From the NCBI GenBank assembly GCA_012031335.1, contig JAAUTT010000244.1, forward strand, positions 1-6,677: a DNA stretch of 6,677 nt, read 5' to 3'. Origin of the DNA: Bacteroidales bacterium. GTDB taxonomy: Bacteria; Bacteroidota; Bacteroidia; Bacteroidales; JAAUTT01. Within the stretch, counting starts at the first letter, position 1. Each line of letters begins with the position of its first letter. The translations under genes and the position numbers were made by a program. Positions 1 to 6,677 of the stretch are shown here, piece after piece. The notes beneath the pieces were generated by a model, which saw nothing but the letters and a program-made list of their open reading frames with translations, searched no databases and had not been told where the DNA came from.

Positions 1-1
1 A

Positions 2-922
2 AAGGTTCGAAAAATAAAAAGAAAACCGGAGTTTTGCTTTCAACTCCGGTTTGAAAACGGCTCGCATGTGGTTCCAAAGTCAGCATCTCAAACTACCGAT
101 GACGATATAGTTGGAAAAGATTTGTCGGTTAAAGGCCCAAACGATTGGGAAAAAAACATCGACAATAGTCCGAACCTCGGTTTTTTTAGTCTGCAATACC
201 AGGGTGGCGATACCACCATGCGGTTTGCCCGGATTATTCCTGAACCGGGGAATTCTAAAATAAAGTATTGCATTTCTGGGTAAACCAGCCAAATGTGGAT
301 GGTTCAAAAACCCGTATTCAGGCAAATATCTATGCCGATAAACAGAAACACACCGAAGGAATAAAAGAATTGTATCAGTCTGTGCGCTTATTTCTACCAA
401 CTGATATGGAGGTGATAAAAAGCTTCCCGGAAAAAATCAGCTGGCTCACCATTCTGGAAGTCTGGAACAATATCCAGTGGGTCGACGATCCATACCCATA
501 CCGGTTAACTGTAGGTATCGGAAAACCACCGGCGAAAAAAAGTGAGTTGCATTTTATGGTAGATGCCGAAGATTATGATTATTCCACAAAAAAATACATT
601 GAGTTATGGCACGACATGAACAAAACTATAGCTGTTCCTATCGGAAAATGGTTTACACTCGAATATTACATGAAGGAGGGAAATGCACAAAGTGGTAGGT
701 TCTACATGGCAATAACTCCTTGAAGGCGGTAAAAAACAAGTAATTTTTGATATTACCAATTTTACGCACAATACCAAAGATCCCAATCCTGATGGCATTA
801 CCCTCTGGAACCCCATGAAACTCTATACCTCAAAAAAATTGGTGGATTATACACGGGGGCAGGGTAAAGCACTTCAGATTTACTGGGACGATTTCTCGGT
901 TTGGAAGAATCGTAAACCTTAA
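2..922 (+). CDS. Concanavalin-like polysaccharide lyase-type protein, 5'-partial, two frameshifts
   Basis: The product looks like a secreted jelly-roll protein of the kind annotated in Bacteroidota as heparin lyase I-like/polysaccharide lyase (PF14099-type). I recognise the overall pattern, not a characterised member. The reading starts in the frame of base 2, which is open to the left edge. The recognisable domain begins near FENG (50-61), so the signal peptide probably lies outside the window or upstream of a disturbed stretch. Motifs include HFWVNQP (271-291), WLTILEVWNN (about 442-471), IGKWFTLEYY and a C-terminal IYWDDFSVWK (about 880-910). Two indels break it. One A is missing in the A-run 257-260 (NSK then NKVLHFW). 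One extra T at 720-721 creates a false TGA at 721-723, after which EGGKKQVIFD continues. Corrected, about 306 residues lie in the window, ending with TAA at 920-922. The next gene starts 21 bp later. Coding is near certain; a lyase rather than carbohydrate-binding or other jelly-roll role is inferred. Confidence 0.72.
23..52. repeat. Perfect 11-bp inverted repeat, possible intrinsic terminator
   Basis: Arms 23-33 (AAACCGGAGTT) and 42-52 (AACTCCGGTTT) pair perfectly around an 8-base loop. The left flank is A-rich (10-25). On the minus strand the hairpin is therefore followed by a T-rich tract, as in an intrinsic terminator; on the plus strand only three T follow. A plus-strand frame ends in TAA at 15-17, which would fit the end of an upstream gene just before a terminator. 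The hairpin nevertheless overlaps the open frame that leads into the first recognisable gene. It could mark the true intergenic boundary, be a hairpin inside coding sequence, or be an assembly artefact near the contig edge. Confidence 0.45.
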
Positions 923-943
923 TTAAATTCTAAATTCGAAATA

Positions 944-2354
944 ATGAGGCTTCTGATTCTTTTTCTTTTCACATTAGCGATTGCTCATACTGGATTTTCA
1001 CAAACCACTCCAAAAGAGAAAAACTTTATTGTAAGAGATGAAACCGGCAAAACAGAAACAATTGCTGAAGCGATAAAAATCGACAAAGTCTGGGCCGGAC
1101 ATCCGGTTGGATTTTGCTTGCTGACACACGGAAACCGGCAGTACATTGCCTATTACAATGCCAACCGCAACATGGTGGTTGGGCAGCGTAACCTCAGTGA
1201 AAAGGAATTTTCCCTACATGTGATGCCGGCCACTTCGCGTGAAACTTCCGGAGGAACAAGTACGGTGCTGAATTGGGACAGTCACAACAGCGTGACTCTG
1301 GGTATAGATAAAGAAGGCTTTATTCACCTTGCCGGGAACATGCATGTTCACCCGATTACCTATTTTAAAAGCACCAAGCCGAATGATATTACTACGCTTG
1401 TTCAGGAAATGAAAATGGTGGGACCGAACGAAAACAGGTGTACATACCCAAGTTTTATGAATACCCGCGAAGGTGAATTGCTGTTTCATTATCGCGATGG
1501 AGGCAGCGGAAACGGGAACGAGATTTACAACATTTATTCGTGCGAAACAAAATCCTGGAAGCGACTGATGGATACCCCGCTTACTGATGGAATGGGATTG
1601 ATGAACGCCTATCAGACACAGCCCAAACTGATGTCGGATAACTGGTACCACGTTTACTGGGTATGGCGCGATACACCCGATTGTTCTACCAATCACGATC
1701 TTTCGTATATTAAAAGTCCCGATCTGAAGAACTGGTTCAATGCCTTCGGGGAACCGGTCAAACTTCCCGTTACCATCAAAAATAAAACGGTGATTGTAGA
1801 TCCCATTCCCGTAAAGGGCGGAATTATAAACTTGGCCGCCAGCTTAAGCTTCGACAGTATAGGGAAACCTGTTTTTGCCTATCATAAATACGATACTGTC
1901 GGGAACCTGCAGTTTTATGTTGCATGGATAGAAGGTAAAGCATGGATGCATAAAAAAAATTACCGATTGGAACTATCGCTGGGAATTTTCAGGAAACGGA
2001 AGTGTGAACAATGAGGTTCGGATAGGAGGGTTCAGAAAAAGAACTGACAACTTTTTTGAGCTTGATTACTGGCATATTCAACATGGGAGCGGAACTTTTT
2101 TGCTCAACAAAGATCTGAATATCTGTGGTAAAGTCCTCAAACCTGTCTCATTGTTGGAACAAATGAAAACCGAAGGCGATTTCCCGGATTTGCAGGTGCG
2201 AACCTGTGGTGATCTTGGTAAAGTAACCGAGGCAGGTGTAAGATACATGCTGAAATGGGAAACCCTCCCGGCAAACCGCGACAAGGCAAGGCCTGAACCT
2301 TGGCCGGAAGCTAGTCAGTTGTATTTGTATAAACTAAAGATGAACAACTTATAG
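944..2354 (+). CDS. BNR-4 beta-propeller protein (PL24/PL25-like lyase candidate), one frameshift
   Basis: The ATG at 944 opens a signal peptide (hydrophobic residues 3-16, likely cleavage after TGFSQ at residue 20), so the protein is exported. The body matches the BNR-4 repeat family (PF15892), a seven-bladed propeller superfamily that includes ulvan-type lyases. Hallmarks are WDSHNS (residues 111-116), GNMHVHP (131-137), HYRDGGSGNGN (182-192), DTPLTDG (210-216) and WRDTPDCSTNHDLSY (241-255). Candidate catalytic residues are H114, H134, Y168 and R184. Their H-H spacing of 20 and Y-R spacing of 16 agree with what I recall for PL25; this is inference. The frame breaks in an A-run (1952-1959, eight A where seven restore the frame). 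After it, KITDWNYRWEFSGNG and the C-terminal part continue to TAG at 2352-2354, followed at once by a second stop, TAA. Corrected length is about 469 residues. The gene sits 21 bp after the previous one and 15 bp before the next, as in an operon. Confidence 0.85.
1952..1959 (+). other. A8 run at the frameshift in the BNR-4 gene
   Basis: Eight consecutive A follow the His codon CAT (1949-1951). Read as is, the frame goes into an unrelated tail ending at 2014. Read with seven A, the conserved propeller continues to 2354. This is most likely a homopolymer miscount. A-runs of this length can also cause polymerase slippage, which would let some full-length product form if the run is real. Confidence 0.8.
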
Positions 2355-2369
2355 TAATATTCATCCTGT

Positions 2370-4251
2370 ATGAAGAAATATTTTAATTATTCCCTTTGGG
2401 TTTTATTTCTGATTCAATTCGGAATTGCCGGTTGTGATAAAAAGGATGCAGATACGGAACCTGCACCGCCTATGGTGTTTACCGGAATTCTGAAAAACAT
2501 TCAGACTGCACATCCACGGCTGTTATTATCGAAGGAGCGTTTGGATGAGCTTAAAACACTGAGCCTCACCGACAGCCGTTTAAAAAAATACGCATCGGAT
2601 GTGATTGCTCAGGCCGATAAAGATATTTTTAAACAACCCCTACAACATGTGCTTATTGGACCGAGGTTACTTGATATTAGCCGGGAATGCCTGCTACGGG
2701 TGTACAACCTGGCGTTTGCATACCGGTGGACAGGAAATCCAAAATACCTGAGCTCGGCAGTTGCCAATTTACGCAATGTTTGTTCGTTTTCCGACTGGAA
2801 TCCATCTCATTTTCTTGACGTTGCCGAAATGACCCATGCTGTTGCAATTGGCTACGACTGGTTGTATGACGACATGGATGAAACTGAACGGAAAGCCATT
2901 AAAGATGGATTAATAAAGCTGGGATTAAACGAAGGTAAAAAGGCCTATGCTGCCAATGCATGGTGGATGAAGGTAGATCATAACTGGAATCAGGTGTGTA
3001 ACAGTGGTTTACTGATAGGTGCACTGGCGATTGCCGAAACCGATTCGGCGTTGGCAGCAGGAATCCTTCGTAATGCAATTGAAAACCTGCCATTTGCCCT
3101 CAATAGCTATGGCCCTGATGGGGTTTGGGCGAAGGTCCGGCTACTGGTCGTATGCTACCGATTACACGGCATATGGAATTTCGGCATTACAATCGGCATT
3201 AGGCAACGATTTTGGGTTAACAAAATATCCTGGCATGAGCCTTACCGGGTATTTTCCGATGTATTCTGCAGGTCCTTCCGATCTGATGCTGAATTATGCC
3301 GATGCCGGTGAAAAGTCTAAATTGACTGCCCCGCACACCGAAATGTGGCTTGCAGGTGTTTATAACAACAATCATTTCTCGGATTTTCTGATTGAACGCC
3401 TTCAAACAAGAACTGCCAATGTTCGGAATGTAATCTGGTACCGTCCTTATTCCAACATATCCATGCATCGCGATTTAGATAAGTTTTTCGGCGGTAAAGT
3501 TGCATTATTTTTCTCCCGTAGCTCCTGGACCGACGCCAATGCGCTGTGGGTGGGAATAAAAGCCGGTTACAACAAGGTGAATCATGCACACCTCGACTTG
3601 GGAAATTTTGAGCTGGACGCATTAGGACAACGCTGGGTCCGCGATTTGGGGTCAGACGATTACAATCTTCCGGGATATTTTAGTGGCAGCACGCAAACAA
3701 GTCAACGCTGGACTTATTACCGTATAAATTCTTTCAGCCACAATGTTCCTGTGCTTAACGGCAAAAATCAGGACATCTCTGCAACTTCACAGATTGTTAA
3801 ACATGCTGTGGGCGTTGCTGAACCATTTACCATCATCGATTTCACCGAAGCTTATAAGGAATTTGCAACCTCCGCCTTGCGCGGCTTAAAAGTGGTGAAT
3901 GAGCGAAAAGCTGTTCTGATACAGGATGAATTTGAAATTGCCAAAGCAAGCAGCATCTCATGGGGAATTACTACCGACGCAACCATTCTGATTGTCAAAG
4001 ACAAAGAAGCTGAGTTGACGCTTAATGGAAAGAAACTGATTGTTAAAATTTTATCACCTGCCAATGCGGTGTTCTCATCCGAATCAGCCCAACAGGCTGC
4101 ACCCCAGAAAGCAAACACTGGTGTTAGCAGGCTTCTTGCGAAAATGCCTGAACAAACAGGAAATATTACCATTACCATATTGCTCGAACCTCAATGGACA
4201 GGAGGATTATCAGGTTATTCGTCTGCCATGGTCTCACTTTCAAACTGGTAA
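2370..4251 (+). CDS. Heparinase II/III-family polysaccharide lyase, lipoprotein, two adjacent indels
   Basis: This is a predicted uronate-polysaccharide lyase with an N-terminal alpha/alpha toroid and C-terminal beta-sandwich, as in PL15/17/21-type enzymes. The ATG at 2370 gives a lipoprotein signal with lipobox I-A-G-C (Cys22) followed by DKKDAD, resembling a Bacteroidota surface-export signal. The toroid starts at HPRLLLSKERLDEL (residues 48-61) and includes DHNWNQVCNSG (203-213). The domain motif WAEGPGYWSYA is broken: between 3128 and 3141 one base is missing in the Ala codon (3129-3130) and one G in the GG at 3139-3140. Restoring both gives about 627 residues ending with TAA at 4249-4251. 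The candidate active site is H204/N205, Y259 and H406 or H408 in NHAHLDLGNF, consistent with my recollection of the His/Asn-Tyr-His set of PL17/PL21 enzymes. The C-terminal half contains LGSDDYNLPGYF and the beta-sandwich region. Substrate specificity cannot be assigned. It lies 15 bp after the BNR-4 gene and 6 bp before the next. Confidence 0.88.
3129..3140 (+). other. Double indel in the heparinase active-site motif
   Basis: The family motif W-A-E-G-P-G-Y-W is recovered only if one base is added in the Ala codon at 3129-3130 and one G in the run at 3139-3140. Between them GAA GGT CCG (3131-3139) reads E-G-P in a third frame. A single insertion would also restore the downstream frame, but would give W-A-K-x-G-Y-W, which fits the family less well. 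Confidence 0.75.
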
Positions 4252-4257
4252 AAACTA

Positions 4258-6677
4258 ATGAAACAAAATATTCGACTTATACTCTTAAAAAAAATCGGGT
4301 TTCTGATGATGTTCCTGGTTGCTATAGGTTTACCTTATATTTCTAATGCATCATCATATAGAGTAACTTCAATATCTGAGTATCAGGTTGCTGAAAAAGC
4401 TGCACAAGCCGGAGATACTATCAAATGGGCGCCGGGTACCTATGAGGATGTTTCCTGGGTAATTTTAAAAGATGGAATAATTGTTATAGCCTCCGAATTA
4501 GGTAAAACTGTATTTACCGGAAGCAGCAAGGTGGAGCTTCAGGCCAGCCATATTGTATTCAGCGGGTTTCAGTTTGCTGGAGGAAAAATCAATGGAGATG
4601 TATGCAAAGTTACAGGAAGTCATAATTTGCTGGAACATCTTAATTTTTCGGCATATCACTCCAAATACTATCTGAATATAGTTGCGGCTTGTCGGTATAA
4701 CACCATAAGATATTGCAATTTTGAGCGAAAACCCGAGGATGTTCAGAGTTCGGTAGTTCAGATTCAGGTGGACGAAAAGCAGCCCGGGTACCATGTAATC
4801 GCCTGGTGTTCGTTCCTGAATCATACTGCACCTTACAATTCCGGTGGCGATTATGGCATCGAAGCATTGCGAATCGGGTATAGCTTCCAGGCAAAATTTA
4901 TAAGCCGCACTACGGTTGAATATTGTTATTTCAGCCGGTGCAATGGCGATGGCGAAATTATCTCCTCGAAAGCCCGCGAAAATATGTATCGTTACAATAC
5001 CTTTGAGAATAATGGAGAATCGCATTTCACGCTGCGTCATGGAAGCGATAACATTGTTTATGGCAACTTTTTTCTTGGAGGTGCCGGACTTCGTATTAAG
5101 GAAGGCCAGAACCACATGGTTTACAACAATTATTTCAGTACAGGGGAGTATTGGACCATCAAACTCGAAAACTATAAGGCCGATCCTTTAAAGAATGTGG
5201 TGATTGCGCATAATACATTTGCAAATTCCGGCCCGCTTAAACTTGGAGGCAAAGGCGATTTCAAGCCTCAGCAAGTGCTTATTGGCGGTAACCTTTTTAT
5301 TAACCCCATAAATCAGGTGACCGACGACCCGACCGGTCTGGAGGTATACCAGGCTAACAGTTATTCAGGAGAAATAGAAGTTCCTGCACAATCAGGATTT
5401 TATCCTTTCAAGAGCATAGTGAGCAAGAATACCTGCGGATATTATCATCCTTCGAAAAAAATTGCTTCAGACAATACATTTCCATTGCTGGATATCCCGG
5501 TATTAACCGATGATCCTCTTCTGCTGCTGGATATTGCCGGCAACAAGCGTCCGGTAAAACGTAAATCAGCCGGCTGTTTTGAGCCATCGAAGAATGCCTC
5601 GTCGGTTCACCCATATGCCACTGATGTTAATACCGGTCCTGTTTATCTCCGGCAAAAAGCTTTACTGGCGAAGAGGGTTATGGCCAATATTAGGGAAGCA
5701 ACCCTTTTAAAAGCGGAGAAAATGCTGAACGAAAAACCCGTTACGGTTACAGCGGCATTTTGTTCCAGGAGTGCAGGAGGGCGGCACGATTTTTACTCGG
5801 AAGGGGACTACTGGTGGCCTGATCCCGAAAATCCAACCGGACCTTACATCCAGAAGGATGGACAAAGTAATCCCGGGAATTTTTCCGATCATCGCCACGC
5901 CATGGTTCGGCTCAGCGAAATAACCGCAACATTAACATCTGCATGGATGCTCACCGGTGATAAAAATATGCGGAAAAGGCTCTGGAACACCTGCAAGCCT
6001 GGTTTGTGGATACAGCAACGTTGATGAATCCCAATATGCTCTATGCACAAGCTATCTGGGGAAGATTTACCGGAAGAGGGATTGGTTTAATTGATGCATA
6101 CCATCTGGTGGAAGTTGCGCAGTCGGCGCAGGTATTAATTGATGACCGGATTATCCCCGAAGATAAGGCGGAGAAAGTAAAAAGCTGGTTTCGTTCTTTC
6201 CTGAACTGGATGACTACACATCCTTATGGGATCGACGAGTTGAATGCCAAAAATAACCACGGTACATGCTGGGTAGCAACTGCAGCGGCAATAGCAGTGC
6301 TTGTAAACGACGAGAGCATGCGTAACTTCTGTACCAACCGCTTTAAAACAGTTTTGCTACCCGATCAGATGGCGGCCGATGGCAGTTTTCCCCTGGAGAT
6401 TAAACGTACAAAACCTTATGGCTATTCGCTTTTCAATATAGATGCCTTTTGCAATCTGGCTCAAATACTCTCAACCTCAGGTGAGAATCTTTGGAATTTC
6501 GAAACTGCCGATGGGAAAAGTCTGAAAAAAGGTATTGATTATATTTATCCGTTTATTGAACAAAAGGATACCTGGCCCTTTGCCAAAGATATTTATATCT
6601 GGGAGGAATGGCCGACAAGGCAGTCGGCACTTTTATTTGCCGGTTTGGCTTATAATAATGTTGATTATATCGATACA
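4258..6677 (+). CDS. PL6/chondroitinase B-like beta-helix fused to alginate-lyase (PF05426) domain, 3'-partial, one frameshift
   Basis: This is a secreted two-module protein predicted to cleave uronate polymers by beta-elimination. The ATG at 4258, 6 bp after the preceding stop, starts a signal peptide (hydrophobic core about residues 13-28, cleavage near SNA-SS, 31). Residues 33-445 form a PL6-type right-handed beta-helix, with EALRIG (202-207), DGEIISSK (231-238) and FTLRHG (257-262). K238 and R260 are the candidate Bronsted base and acid, and D231/E233 the likely calcium ligands. Residues from about 460 on form an alginate-lyase alpha/alpha domain like PL5/PL38, with SAGGRHDFYSEGDYWWPDP (505-523) and DHRHAMVRLS (544-553). 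One A is missing in the A-run 5974-5977. After correction EHLQAWF, NPNMLYAQAIWG, KNNHGTCW (His about 668) and RTKPYGYSLF (Arg about 717, Tyr about 721/723) follow, giving candidate catalytic Asn-His, Arg and Tyr. At least 807 residues are in the window, with no stop before the right edge. No second signal peptide or start is evident at the domain junction, so the fusion appears genuine. Confidence 0.88.
5974..5977 (+). other. A4 run at the frameshift in the lyase fusion gene
   Basis: As read, the frame ends at TGA 6022-6024 after an unrelated tail beginning RLWNTCK. With one extra A in this run the translation becomes M-R-K-K-A-L-E-H-L-Q-A-W-F, the expected helix of the alginate-lyase domain. 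The new frame then stays open for about 700 bases to the window end. This supports a one-base deletion, not a real C-terminus. Confidence 0.82.

Noticed and set aside
268..723. Separate gene starting with TTG at 268
   Set aside because: The apparent start falls inside the conserved KVLHFWV stretch that continues the preceding frame after a one-base correction, and the stop at 721-723 arises from an extra T.
920..944. Possible promoter between the first and second genes
   Set aside because: No Bacteroidota-type -7 (TAnnTTTG) or -33 element is visible in this gap or the other short gaps; co-transcription is more likely.
1214..1696. Minus-strand reading frame (160 codons) opposite the BNR-4 gene
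   Set aside because: The opposite strand encodes the strongest BNR-4 motifs, and the antisense product shows no domain or signal.
2004..2354. Independent small protein starting at 2004
   Set aside because: It is the C-terminal part of the BNR-4 protein. Coding similarity already begins before its first Met, at about 1959.
3019..4251. Second heparinase gene starting at the ATG at 3019
   Set aside because: Its first 38 or so codons are an out-of-frame shadow of the upstream toroid domain. The real protein enters this frame only at about 3139.
4498..5115. Long minus-strand reading frame (205 codons) opposite the PL6 domain
   Set aside because: It lies wholly inside a clearly conserved plus-strand domain, has no recognisable protein features and resembles a shadow frame.
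4916..5191. Small plus-strand frame (91 codons) inside the PL6 domain, and a similar one at 4040-4258
   Set aside because: Both overlap conserved sequence in another frame and have no own leader or family resemblance.
1..6677. CRISPR arrays, tRNA or rRNA genes, insertion sequences, SusC/SusD pair
   Set aside because: No regularly spaced repeats, no cloverleaf or rRNA-like segments, no transposase and no TonB-dependent receptor or SusD-like sequence were seen.

Overview
The window looks like part of a polysaccharide utilisation or degradation locus from a Bacteroidota genome, possibly marine or environmental. The support is moderate GC with A-rich leaders, no Shine-Dalgarno sites, a lipoprotein signal followed by acidic residues and lysines, signal peptides ending in the typical ...FSQ or ...SNA, and a typical set of protein families. 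No SusC/SusD pair, sulfatase, glycoside hydrolase, regulator or RNA gene is visible, so the locus probably continues beyond both edges. The genus cannot be told.

Layout, all on the + strand and tightly packed: (1) up to 922, the 3' part of a concanavalin-like (jelly-roll) protein resembling heparin lyase I/glucuronan lyase-type proteins, probably entering from outside the window; (2) 944-2354, a secreted BNR-4 beta-propeller protein of the superfamily that includes ulvan-type lyases; (3) 2370-4251, a lipoprotein of the heparinase II/III family; (4) 4258 to the right edge, a secreted fusion of a PL6/chondroitinase B-like beta-helix and an alginate-lyase (PF05426, PL5/PL38-like) alpha/alpha domain, with its C-terminus cut by the window. 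Intergenic gaps are 21, 15 and 6 bp, which suggests one operon. No stretch longer than 300 bases is free of genes.

Every gene is broken by at least one single-base indel. I count six, almost all beside short homopolymers, and no nonsense mutation. In each case correcting by one base rejoins two halves of one conserved protein family. The simplest reading is sequencing or assembly error in an intact operon. The annotation therefore gives one merged CDS per gene and states where the frame must shift.

Functionally, four neighbouring proteins carry five predicted modules from uronate-polysaccharide lyase-type folds (jelly roll, beta-propeller, alpha/alpha toroid with beta-sandwich, beta-helix, alpha/alpha barrel). 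No fold family occurs twice. The likely joint job is depolymerising a complex uronic-acid polysaccharide by beta-elimination. A lipid-anchored heparinase-like enzyme may sit at the outer membrane, with the signal-peptide enzymes in the periplasm or secreted. The substrate (alginate, glucuronan, ulvan-like or a glycosaminoglycan-like polymer) cannot be decided from the sequence.
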